From Lunularia cruciata (lineage: Eukaryota; Streptophyta; Marchantiopsida; Lunulariales; Lunulariaceae): DNA of 64,000 nucleotides. The notes beneath the pieces were generated by a model. The model was not told the origin of the DNA, did no database searches, and was given only the letters and a program-made list of their open reading frames with translations. The position numbers and the translations under genes are program-made. Below, piece after piece: positions 23,983 to 35,403 of the stretch. Within the stretch, counting starts at the first letter, position 1; each line of letters starts with the position of its first letter. The stretch covers positions 53,940,001-54,004,000 of the forward strand of contig OX419757.1 in NCBI GenBank assembly GCA_948567375.1. Reading direction: 5' to 3'.

Positions 23983-24578
23983 TGAAATGTTTTAGGGATA
24001 GGAAAACCCCAAGAAAAACACAATGTTTCATTCCTCAATACTTTGATGCCCAAAGGCATACCTTATATTTACTATATAATAAAGAGGATCCACTCAAAGA
24101 GAACTACAACCTTGGATCAAATATGGGGGTTGGTGATATGTAAACAAGCTCTAACCTTAGATTAGTTGCATGGATTTGTGGCATGTCAACCCTTGTCCTA
24201 TTTGGTTGGTCAAACAAGTTTGACCAAAGGAAATCTTTGGAGAATCTTCTTGTAGGAAGCTCAAAACAATATAGATGAGGTACCGTTGGAAAGCTCTCAA
24301 TGTTACAAACAAGGGAGAAGGGAGGAGGTGAAGGAAATTCCTCATATTTTGGATGGAAGGGGAAAACTTCTATTTTTTTGAGGCCTAATTCATTCATTTA
24401 GGGCTCCAAAATTGGGTTTAAACTTTTCAAGGTGTTTTTGGCATCTGCAATATTAGTGGAAATATTTTTTTGTGACATCTCTATTTGATCTACTTAGATC
24501 ATCATATATAACATCCCTAAAAATATTAGCAAGCCAATTTTACATCTCTAGATAATCTTTATAGCTAATGGTATTCCA
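23983..24578 (-). mobile_element. LTR of the element B family (probable solo LTR)
   Basis: It aligns along its length with the 11643-12242 copy: TGAAATGTTTTAGGGATAGG at the left against TGTAATACTCCAAGGATAGG, and GGTATTCCA at the right. It is more diverged than the other copies. The flanks GTTCT and ATATC are not a recognisable duplication. Confidence 0.8.
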
Positions 24579-26300
24579 ATATCCTTTGTGATCTAGTTCT
24601 ACATGGGGCATTAAATCTATTATCAAACAAGCATTGCAAGAAATTCCCAAGTCACCTCCATCCAATGGGTACTCTACCTCAAAACCTAAAGGCAAGTCAT
24701 TGATCAATAAGTATTAGGATGAAAATGAAAAGGGTGGACATTGTGTTGCCTTGAAGAACCTCTTAACCTTTGTCAAGAAGTAGGTTTTCAAGAAGAGAAG
24801 CAAATGAACATCAAAGACCAACAAGAACAAAAACAAAAACTTTGGCTTGAAGTAGAATTGGAAGCAAAACAAGAAGAAGAAGAAAAAATTGCAACCAAAT
24901 TAGAAGTAGGAGAGGAAGTTGAAGACTCTTTACTATAATTATAGACCAAAGTCAAAGAGGGATTGGCCCAAGCAACCCAAGTGCCAGTCAAAGAAGGAGT
25001 GCACTTCATCATACACTCAATAGGGGCAATAGTTTAGTTCATAAAACTCTTACTTCCCCAATATCAGAAGGAATGCTTGGAGTAGTGGAATACGATACCT
25101 TGGTATGCAACATGCACAAAGAGATCTACACTTAGAAGGCAAAGGAAGATTGAGCCCAAGAAGAGATGACCAAGGCATAAAAATTCTACAAGGAGGAGGC
25201 AAAGAAGGTGAATGCCTTGATGCATGAGAACTTTGCAATAAAGGGCATAACTATTCTTTGATAACGGGCCAAAAGAGGTAGAAAGAAGAACTTTGAATGC
25301 TACAACTCAAATTGGGATCCTTGCGGATAGAGAAGAAGTATATGCAGCTTGGGTACAAAGACCAATTGCAAGCTAGGAACAAAGAAGTGGTAAACATTTG
25401 CAATGAGTTGGAGAACTCCAAGGTTTTATTGTGGTCTTGGATTTACAAATGGCCAAGTATCAAAGGGAGATAGCACTCTATTTGAGCCAACTAGTTGAAG
25501 ACTTGAAGGAGTAGAAATAAGAGAGGCAAGCTGATTGACCATGAATGCTATAGGAAGTAAAAGAAAAAAGTGGGAAACTTGAACCAACACTTTGAGGAAA
25601 AGTAGTTGAAGGCCACCTAACAACTGGAAGAAGCCCAATAATGCTAGAGGAAGTAAAAGAGAAAAGTAGGAATCTTGAACCAACACTTGGAGGAAGAGTA
25701 GTTGAAGACCACCCAACAATTAGAAGAACCCCAAGGAGCTTATGGTGTTGAAGGAGTTAGTTGAAGGGAATGCAATGAAGGCAAAGGTATATGGGTTGAA
25801 TTTTTAGGTACTAAAGTTAGAGGGAAGAACACATGAAGAAGAACAAATAGACCAATTAGCAATTAGACTTAGAGAACACACAAATAGGAAGTTCATTGAA
25901 GTTTATGGTACCTATTAGTTAGAAAAAGCAAGATAAAAGGAGAAGTACAAACTCCTTAGGAATTTTAAAGGCAAAGGTAGTCCTTTGTAGTAGGAACTTT
26001 AGGCCAAAGATACTTTCTTGAAAGAAGCTCTTTGTAGTTTTAAGAATTTGGAGTAGGAAGTTATCCAAAGATCTTCATAGTTATAAAAACTTTAGGAAGA
26101 AGGCCTTTGGAGTTGTATAGAACTTTGTAGTTGTGCAAGTCTTTGGAATTATAAGTCCAAAGTGTTGTAATTTCAAATTGACTTTGGTAAGACTTGACGC
26201 CTTCCCATATACATGTAAGGTAGCTAATTAACCTAAATGTGATTAGGATAAGACAAGATTAGAGTCTTAAGTGCGTGACATAGGTAGTGATAGAGGATTT
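24579..26300 (+). pseudogene. Decayed coiled-coil reading frame of unknown family
   Basis: On the plus strand several frames spell Glu/Lys/Gln-rich helical sequence, for example QEEKQMNIKDQQEQKQKLW at 24790-24850 and EYDTLVCNMHKEIYT near 25100, separated by stops. Composition and heptad-like spacing suggest a long coiled coil. There is no diagnostic motif. It may be an extra ORF or gag of a retroelement. Confidence 0.4.
25545..25736 (+). repeat. 96-bp tandem duplication in the coiled-coil frame
   Basis: ATGCTATAGGAAGTAAAAG at 25545 and ATGCTAGAGGAAGTAAAAG at 25641 begin two similar 96-bp units. The period is a multiple of three, as expected for duplication inside a coding coiled coil, and corresponds to 32 residues. 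Confidence 0.8.
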
Positions 26301-28595
26301 CTAGATAATCCACTTTGAGGCAAAGAAAAACTGTATTTAAGGCTTTGGCCCAAAGTTATTTATGTTCATTTCCTATACAATCAAAGTTCAATATATGGAC
26401 TTTGAGTTCTTTTCAAACTATAATTCTTTCATTCTCAGTGCTTGTGAATGATTGTGTTTAGTAGTGGTGAGGAATTTCACAATATGATCATAAGTAATGG
26501 AATGTAGAGGGGTTCATTTGTACTTGATCAATATGTAGGATTTTTTGTGTGATTCAAGGAGTGAACCAATGAGTTGAGGAGTCAGGCTTGCTTTGGAGCC
26601 TTGGGAGTAACATGATCTAAAAGCAAAGGCATTCAGCTGATGTAAAGACACCTTCATAGTTGTGCCTTTATGGAAATGTAGTATGCATCTTTGTGGTCTA
26701 AGTCTTTGAAGTGAAAGAACCTTTGGAGTGAAGTGAGCAATCACCTTAAGGAATAGATTGGAACTTACTTGTAATGAATGTTTTCCCTTTCACATAGTGT
26801 GCTACAAGAGGTGATATTTCCCTCTTGTGTGAATAGTTCTTGCCCAAAATGTTGAATATGAATAATAAATGAATTACAACTTAGTGACATCTGCCTTCAT
26901 TTCTAGTCATTACCAACCTGTATCCTTGAGTGAAGGACTTCTTCTTACCAATTTTACTAGCATTTGGCCAACACTAAATCACCATAATATTTATGCACAA
27001 TTTTTTGTGAATTGAACAGATTTATATAGAATACATACATACAATTTATCTAGTTTTATAAACTCTTCATTGAATTTTAAATAAAATTTATATAAAATTT
27101 CTTGTCTAAATTTATGCATGATGTATATAGTAATTTATAGACTTTATAATATATGATATTCTATAAATATATAAGATCTTTATCCTTTATGTGCACAAGT
27201 AGATTATGAGTGTTAAAGTGGTAGTTACATGCCCTAGCTAGGATAAATAAGTTTTGCGATCATATTTTTTCCTTATTTATTACCAATAAAATATATATTC
27301 TTAGATACCCATTAATTAATAATAAATAGCTCATGACCTGACAGGAAATAATTTGATATTTCTACAAAGTTTGGTTGTGAAATGAGTGCAATATTTATGA
27401 AAAATATGATGAATATTATATAAAATTAAATATAAGAATAACATATTTCTTATACTTTTACCATCAAAAAATATTCTTTTCCTATTACAAAGTAACATAA
27501 AAGAAGATACATCACTGAATTGATTTACGATGTGCTTCGTATGGCTAGATTTGTAATCGTTTTATCATTTACTAATATGCGAACCTTTCTTACCTTGCTG
27601 GAAATGGAAATCCTCTACCAAACGATGTAATGTCTATGATGAAATAATTGCCCATAAGTTGACATGAATCGTACAATATATGTATATCAACTTGAACTTA
27701 TCTTATTAAGTATCATTAATTAAGTGCATGATGTATCAATGTTGATTTAGGATGAGCAGAATAATATGATAAAAACAGGTTCAAATATACAATACTTGAG
27801 GATAATACTCTTATCGTCTTTCTTTATTGTAAGTCTACCTACTACGACAAGAAGCAAACCTTGAGCAAAGTAGTACTCTAGTGGTATTTGTTTGTAACGG
27901 AGGAGGAGATATCAATTCAGGAATATTTAGCAATTGTGCTTATGTCTTTATCAATCTACCCTTATCTACAGATGAGTACTTTCTTGTCTTATCATATCTA
28001 AATTATATCTTTATAATAATTAATAAGTTAGAAAATTTTATTCTCGTTTGTCATGTTTTGGTTGAGCGAGCAGGTCAAAGGATAAGGGAATCAAGAGTTT
28101 GTTGTCAATGTAATCAAACCGGGTAGAAAGGAAATGAACTCGTCTTGTCTTTCATTGTATGCCTTCTGTTCATTTTGATGTAAAAGGATGTAACTCGTGT
28201 AAACTCGTCATAATATATTTAGTGTGCTTTCAGCGACCAAATATTTGCTTACTAAAAGTTAAGGAAAGCTTTGCTGACGAGTATATATCTTCTTACATCT
28301 CCATCCTGGCTCATATAAAGATTCATTTTTGCATAGGCATTATGGCTGTAGCCTCCACCACTTTCATCGTTTTGCTTCTGCGAGTGCTCTATTCATAATA
28401 TCCGGCATAAGAGCACTGGTTTCCCTCATGCAATCTTGTTTATTAAGTGCTACTTGTACACACTATATAAGTGTGTTATACCTATTTATCTTGGATTCTG
28501 TAAAAGCAGTTATATCCTTGAATTCTCTTCTTTCTAAGGTGTGTAAACATTAGTCTTTTATAAACTATCCCCTTGCATTTGTCATACGAAAGAAA
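26301..28595. other. AT-rich intergenic DNA, no feature recognised
   Basis: A TATTTAAGG box near 26,334 and a nearby TAGTGATAGAGGATTTCTAG stretch could belong to an old LTR. From 27,000 on the sequence is very AT-rich, with short frames that show no family. Nothing here is supportable as a gene. Confidence 0.5.
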
Positions 28596-29153
28596 GCAAA
28601 TACCAAACGTAGATAATGACACAAAGTGTATTCAATTTTGAACATGTCCAAAACACAACAGCATCGAGTGTAATAAGTACGGGTAAATGCATGGGATGGG
28701 AATGCAAACGTAACTTAACCGCGGTAAGGAGAGGTTAGCATGATATAACCCGGGTGCCAAATGTACAGTACATGCCTTTCTCTCAATCTCAAGATATACT
28801 TACCCGGAGATAGCAGGGAGTAAATTGCTCTAAAAATAGGATGTTGGGAAACACTGCTTTATATCCGGCCACTTTTCGAATTGAAGATTGAGTTGTCTAT
28901 TTTTGACTGTTGTCCTAGCCTAGGCTGTTGTGACGTTGACACGATGACGCGGTTGATCTATCATGGTGTCATGGTAACCACGTTAGGACCGGTTGGGCGG
29001 TCATGTCGGGGCGCTTCCAATTTGCCTCGTCATGAGAAAGAAAATGCAGTAGTGAGAGTGAGAGCGAAAGCAAAACCGCACGAAAAGGTCGACACAAGTG
29101 TGAAACAACTCGAGAAGAGGAGAAAACGCCAAAAGAAATTTTGGATGATGTAA
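28596..29153 (+). other. Isolated CpG-rich patch with a 90-codon frame
   Basis: CpG dinucleotides are frequent here (for example CGCGGTTGATC, GGACCGGTTGGGCGGTC, GGTCGACAC), while both flanks have few. A plus-strand frame at 28881-29153 ends in a basic stretch (RAKAKPHEKVD ... LEKRRKRQKKF). I do not recognise the protein, and it may be chance. A promoter, a first exon or a remnant of a low-methylation gene would also fit. Confidence 0.35.
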
Positions 29154-29689
29154 CAAAGTCAAGACTGAGCTTTTGACCTCACCATTGTGACACTGAATTC
29201 AGAATGCAGAATAGTGAGTGTTATTGTGATATACACAATACAACAATTGTGATATACTCAATACAAGTAAAAATATATGAAGCTTAACAGCTGAGTAAAC
29301 CAATTGCAATACATTGCTTGTTTGTGAGAAATTGCAAATATATTGTACTGTGGAGAGGAGTAAATGGTAAATATGAAAGATATAACCCAATTACGTGTTT
29401 CTTAATCTAAAGAAGTTTAAGATGCAACCATAAGCCAAAACATAAACATAATGAATTTGCCCAACCAGAAATGGAAGTGACTGTATTACACTGTCCAAGT
29501 TCTAGCCAATCCAAGAAACCAAGAAAAGATGCTCTAGTGTTTCACTAACATAGATAATGTGGTACTTAGTTAAGTAGCACATCTAGAAACCAAGAAAGAA
29601 GGCATCCCACAACCCAAGATAACAAAGCGTCCACAAAACCAACAAAGTCAATCCTTGAGAATTCATTCAACAAGAATAACGGGAGAAAT
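29154..29689. other. AT-rich gap, nothing recognised
   Basis: There are only short frames. A small direct repeat of GTGATATACnCAATAC is seen near 29,225-29,265. Confidence 0.4.
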
Positions 29690-30195
29690 AGAAAGACCAT
29701 ACTCATCTCATGTTACTCATCCTCCTAGATGGGCGATGAGCATAGCAACATTACATAAGGTCTCCAAGTATAGGGGTATGCAGCAAGGTCACCTCTTTGT
29801 TTCTCTAGTCTTGGAGTTATATGGAGCGATGGACATGGAATTCAACACATTTGCCAAGGAATGCACGGGAGCTTATCATATTAGACACCAGGTGCACCAC
29901 TCTTATTCTCATACTTTGTACCATGCTTTAGATAGCATGTGTCTATTTCTCTACATAGAGCATTGGTTAGTGCAATCCCTAGGAGAGAAATCACTCTAGG
30001 TGATGTTTCTTTGGATGCTCCAGTAGTTTGTAGACCTTACGACTTGCATAGCTAGGATATCTTAGGTGCAGTAGGGCAGATTTTTCATATCAATACTATT
30101 GGGTCCTGGCGCCATTTTACCTCTTTTTTTTCTCCCTTGTATGGTTTGATAGGGTCTTCCCATCCTTCTTGTGTTTTGTGTGGTTGCCTTCACAC
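29690..30195 (+). mobile_element. Truncated second copy of the LINE-like 3' end
   Basis: Its translation (THPPRWAMSIATLHKVSKY, GHLFVSLVLELYGAMD, FAKECTGAYHIR) parallels 33440-33640, and the following bases through ATTGGGTCCTGGCGCCATTTTACC parallel 33,830-33,855. A 5'-truncated copy of the same non-LTR element would look like this. Confidence 0.7.
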
Positions 30196-31430
30196 ACATG
30201 TTCTCCATAACCATGAGACAATGCAATCTTATGACGAAAGCATTTTGTTGAGAACCTATAATACCATAGAGAGAAAGCTTCAAGGTTTGTGAGTATCAGA
30301 GAACAAACACAATAAAGAATATGTAAAGGAGAAGACAAGGCAAGATAAAATCCAAATAAGAACGGAAGTACAATCCTATAATATCAAGATCCAAGAGTTT
30401 GTAGTCACAAACTTGAGGTTCTAGAGATAAACATTGTTTAAGAATTGCCTAAGAAAGATAAAATTATAACAAGAGAAACACTATGTTGCTGAAGAGACAC
30501 GAGAAACCCATTACACAAAATATTAATTCTTGAGTGTAAGCTCTTAGAACATGTGGTCATATAAATATGAATAACTATGAAATTGGTGAATAGAAGAAAT
30601 ACCATACATGGTGTGGAAACTTGAAAAGGACCACAATGTGTCTCATCCCTATTTTAAATTGTCCTTAACATTTGGGGACAAAGAGGAGAGCAAAGGGAAG
30701 AGAGAAGAGAGGCAATGAATGAAAGGATATTATAAAGTTTTAGAGAGTTCACCTACATACATCACATGAGTGAATAGTAGATTTTGTTTATTTTTAAATT
30801 TTGGTTCCATTGGTACCTAGAGTGAATGCTATGGAGAATTGAATAGAAATTTATGAAGACTTTTAGTCTTTTTTTAGCATTTAGAGTGATTACTTCCTAT
30901 TGAGAGCAATGGGTTGGGAATTTTCATTTCTAATCTCTTGGTATTCATGCTTGAGTTCCATGGGAACTTAGTTTGAAAATTTTTGAGATGGAAATTGAAA
31001 GTTATGAGAGTTTATAGTTTGTGAGGTTTGGAGAGATTGTATTTACTCATGTGAGTTGGAATGTGAGGGTTTGTGGTTTTGCAAGTATGGGGAGGTATGG
31101 AAAGGAACATTGTGTGTATAATTGTTATATTTGTGCTAGCCATGGCTACACTTCTCCATGTGGAGCCACTCACAATGGCTTGGGATACATCATGCTTGAT
31201 GTGTAACCAATGCTTTACCTTGCAAGGGATAAAGATCCATGTGGGAAGGATAGACAAGGAATATATTTGGGCCACTTGGGATGCTCATGTAAGTCAAGCA
31301 ACCACATCAACAACAATGATACTTGGGATTACACATGCTTCTTCTATCCCTTCATTGACCATTCCAAGAGTACCAATCGAGTTGTAGGAGTGGTTAGCAT
31401 ATCAGGTGGGTTGTATCTTGGGGTTATTTG
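30196..31430. other. Unassigned DNA upstream of the LINE-like element
   Basis: Several plus-strand frames at 31021-31431 are readable (for example YICASHGYTSPCGATHNG) but match no family I know. They may belong to the 5' part of the LINE-like element. Confidence 0.35.
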
Positions 31431-33935
31431 AGACTAGTTTTCCATGTTACATCTATTCTATAGGCTCCTCCATAAACTCCGTGATGAGGCTAGATAGGCT
31501 CTTTGCCTACCACTTGATTGTTTGGCAAGTGATCCCTTGGATGCATTAGCATGGTTCTTATTCCTCTTACTCCCTCAATGGTACCTTTGCTAGAGGGGGA
31601 CATGCGGGGCATAGAGAAGTGACTGCTAGATTTCATCATTTCAAGTGGAGGATTGGGCTGCCCTACTAGAAGAGTCAATTAGGGCTGCATGTTTTAGGAG
31701 ATAAATACTACCTCAAGATACCACAAAGTCCATTTGATTACGATGGTGTAGGACATTGGGTCAAGTGGAAGAGTCTAGTAGAGCAGCATTAGTACTACAC
31801 CCTTTGTTTATGGCTAGTCCTACTCATGAGACTATCTCTTCTCTAAGCTTACTATATCTTATTGCAGGAGAGGGAGTACCATTAGAGGTCCTAGATTATC
31901 AACATGAGTAGCTTTTATGTCTTGATATGTCACTTTTTGCACAAGCATTGTGCATTGCTCCTTGCTTCTCCTTAGTAGGCTTATCAAGGATGGCATATGA
32001 GCATCTTAGAGATAACTTTTAGGCAGATGATCCTTCTAGTGGATTTATCAAGCTATTTTAGGTGGCTACAATGGTAACAAGGGTTTAGGGTTTAGGAGGA
32101 CCTTTGTTTACCATGACTCACTTCAAAACTCTCTTATTTGCTACTTTGGCCATGCCAGATTGTGTATTTCTTTCCTTAGCAAATGATACACACATTGTGA
32201 GCTTGTAGATTAAATTAGGAGGGCCTTACATCACTTGACTATTGAGCTACATCTTGTAGGCTCGAGAATCAAGGTGTCAAAGTGCAGAGCATGGTCCCCT
32301 TCAAGTATCCCTCCCCACCTAGAGCTTCCAAAAGGGTATTTGATATCTACTGATGTACTACATATTCTTGGAGTGCCAATAGGATTCAAGGATTTTGTCA
32401 TATGCTTCTTAAATGCTACTTTTGTAGAGGATATTTGCCATATGGATGACCTTCCTCTATTAGGAGATCCATACGTGGCATTTGGTATACTCTCCTCTAG
32501 TATTTTTAGTCAACCAACTTATCTTCTCCGCAAGGTTCCTCCTTCCTTAACTTTCCTATCATGTCTAAGAGCTTTTGATAGAGCTTTTGATAGGAGGATT
32601 ATGGGAGTCTTTGGTGATGTCATCGGACTAGGGAAATTTGAGAATGTGATGGGGGATTTGGCACATATAAAACATCTCTAGTGATCTTTTGCGGAGGGAT
32701 AGGCCTCTTATCTATGGAGGAGATGACATCTATAGCGTTTTTGGGTAGTGGGGCTTTCTTTGTTGCAAGAGAGCGTAGTTTCCTTCTATTTTATGGTTTC
32801 TTATAGGCCAATTTTGGAGACATATGTGACCAAGGTCGAGGAGGGATCCTTTTCTCTCTAGGTGTTATTGTGGCAGATAAGAGATGGTCTATGCCCATGG
32901 GCAAAGGAGGAACTTCCATCCTTTGCTTCACTACCGTCAGCTTGTACTAGAGGTTTGCATTCTTCCTTGATGGAGCAATAGTGTTTGCATATGCTACATT
33001 CTCTCTTAGTTGACTCGTCCATTCCTTAGGCCATTAGAGCAAGACTTTACTCTTGCTCCGGCAAGGATGCATGCTCTTGGATCCTAGCTTGACCGTGCAT
33101 GGGGCTTTCTCACTCGCACCAACCACCTTCTCTATATTGATGAAGTTCCACTTAGGTTTTGTCCACTTGTCTGCATCTTTGTTAGTCACTTGTGAGAGGG
33201 GTTCTACATTAGATGCAACAACAGTCCACACGACATGGTGTTCTTTTGGAGAATAGAGGATAGTTACCCATGATGCAATCAGGGATATAGTATTTGCTAT
33301 GGCATGAGAGAGTGGATACCTTGCTTGGAGGGAGTGTTCATATTCTTTGTAGATTACACGTGTCAAAGTAGACTTTTACTTGGTCTGAGATGATCAAGTG
33401 ATAGTGGCGGATGTTGTGGTTGCACACCCTACGTGTGATGTAGTTTTGGAGGGAGTGATTACTCATCCTCTTGGATGGGCAGTGAGTAGAGCAACAACAT
33501 GCAAGGTCTCCAAGTATAGGTCTCAAAGTCACCTCTTTGTTCCTCTAGCCTTGGAGTTATATGGAACAATGGACACGACGTTCGATACATTTGTCAAAGA
33601 GTGCACTAAAGCTTATCATATTAGATGCTAGGGGTACCACTCTCACTCTCATACTTTACAACATTACTTTAGACAGCACGTGTCCATTGCTCTATAGAGA
33701 ATATTGGCTAGTGCAATCCATAGGAGAGCAATCACTCTAGGTGATATTTTTTTGGATGTTTCAATAGTTTATAGACCTTACAACTTGCATAGCTCGGTTA
33801 GGTGTGGGAGTGCAGATATCTCATATCAGCACTATTGGACCCTAGCCCCATTTTACCTCTTTTGTCTCTCTCTTGTTTCGGCTTGATGGGGTCTTCCCTT
33901 CCTTTAGGTGTTCTATGTGTTCAACTTTTTCTCAT
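31431..33935 (+). pseudogene. LINE-like (non-LTR type) reverse transcriptase pseudogene
   Basis: The longest clean frame, 32235-32681, reads KVSKCRAWSPSS, LELPKGYLISTDVLHILGVP, then LGDPYVAFGILSSS, the part of a plant RT family following the polymerase box. Upstream, the catalytic LADDTHI-type box appears as SLANDTHI near 32175, so the first Asp is lost. Downstream (33398-33631) is the family's conserved C-terminal segment (FVPLALELYGTMD, FVKECTKAYHIR). Many stops show it is dead. The family name is from memory of similar plant sequences. Confidence 0.65.
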
Positions 33936-34034
33936 TTTAAACTGCGTAGAGTTTGCTTCGTGAGTTTCCTTTAGGTGTTCTATGTGGTCGACTTTTTCTC
34001 ATTTTAAACTGCGTAGAGTTTGCTTCGTGAGTTT
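33901..34034 (+). repeat. 67-bp tandem duplication at the repeat/gene boundary
   Basis: CCTTTAGGTGTTCTATGTG begins at 33901 and again at 33968. The two 67-bp units differ at only a couple of bases (TGTTCAAC against TGGTCGAC), so the duplication is young compared with its surroundings. Confidence 0.9.
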
Positions 34035-34040
34035 GTTTCA

Positions 34041-35403
34041 TGCTCGTAGATATGAAACGTGGCGGAGAAGACATGCGAGAATAATAATAAAACAGAAGAC
34101 ACACGCATAAACTTCAGGCGTGGACGTGGTTCATAAACCATGCATGAAACCCATAAAGTAGAACAAAATCCGCGAGACGGTTCCATTTCTTGTCGGTCCG
34201 TCCCGCACTGTAGATATGTGATAAAGCGTCTCGTCGCGATGGCTGGAAGTCGCGAGGTGGGATTCCCCGGGAGAAGGAACATCGTAAACTACGTCAGGCT
34301 AGCGGTGGAGTTCTCCGCTGGCTGCGGGGAACGAGGGACTGTGGTCGACCGTGGGTGGCTGCTATTGCTCGTTGTTGAGAGACCGTCGTTCGTTCCTAGA
34401 CGTGACCTACGATTCGACCTCGTCCTCGTCGTGTGTGCAGCTGTTGTCCCTCAGCTCTCCTTCTCTCTCTCTCGCTCCCTCTCAGCAACAAGCACCGCAG
34501 CCCAGCGGGGAGGAGAATAGCAGGAATTCTTTCAAAGCGAGAGGCGAGATGTGTTCCTAGTGGGGCTACAGATACTTCTGCTGCTACTGGCTGCATTTCT
34601 GTTGTCTGTCTCGGCTCGTTGTCGGACTTATTGCTTGATTGGTAAAAAGAAGAAGAGGGAGGGATGAAAGCGATGAGGGGGCTCGCCTGTGAATGTCGAT
34701 AGTTTTCGTCCTCTGATCGACGCACCCGAGGTTTAGCAGGAGGCGGAGGATTCTTTTGGTAGAAAAGCAGGCTAGAGAGAGAGAGACAGAGTTAAGAGAG
34801 TGCGGAGGTGCCTGCATACATACATTCAGCTGTTCACAATACTAGTACTCAGCAGCGGAAGGAAGGAAGGGAAGGGGGGAGTGACTCCAATTCCCTGTAT
34901 TTCTGGAGTTTTTACCTCTGTAAATTCCGCAGAAGATATCCATCGGGCCATCGGATTTAGGATTGGCGCTGTGGTGCATTTGCCCGGTCACAGGTCGTAG
35001 AGAAGGGAAGGGACGGGAAGTGAAGTGAAGACTGGCACTGGTCATTTTACCTGGGAGGGAGGGAGGGCCAATTTTCGATCTCACTAGCGGGGGACAGAGG
35101 GAGGGTGAGAGACAGAGCGAAAGGGAGATCCTTGAGGCGGAGCTTGGAAAAGCAAAGTTAGCGCATCCTTTTCTTGAGTGGCATTGCGAAGAGAGAAATC
35201 ATTCTGGAGTTTCCGTGGAAGGAGGAGGAGGAGGAGGAGGAGGAGGAGAGGAGATTGGTGATAGGAAGCGGACGGGCTGGTTATTGACGTAGGTCATTGA
35301 CACTGGTTGGGAGTTTTATAGTTGGAAAATATTTTATGTCGACAACTATCCTTCTCTGGTAAAGCAGCTGGCCAGGGAGCAGACATCGGATTCGTGTTCT
35401 GAG
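34041..35403 (+). promoter_or_regulatory. CpG-rich promoter and 5' leader region of the KAS III gene
   Basis: Composition shifts abruptly from AT-rich, CpG-poor DNA to CpG-rich DNA at about 34,040, and this continues into the first exon. The stretch contains CT/GA-rich tracts (34450-34490, 34770-34800, 35040-35105) and a GGA microsatellite. Several reading frames here are long only because of base composition and have no protein-like features. The transcription start was not located, and no convincing TATA box was seen. Confidence 0.6.
35221..35248 (+). repeat. (GGA)n microsatellite in the KAS III leader
   Basis: About nine consecutive GGA triplets lie some 155 bp before the start codon, probably in the 5' untranslated region. 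The repeat is likely to be length-variable between individuals. Confidence 0.9.

Noticed and set aside
32080-32100. Telomere-like GGGTTTAGGGTTTAGG
   Set aside because: Only two units, inside decayed LINE coding sequence; too short for an interstitial telomere array.
34140-34520. A 126-codon plus-strand frame upstream of KAS III
   Set aside because: Long only because of high CpG content; no domain, no homologue recognised, and it overlaps equally long frames on both strands in the promoter.
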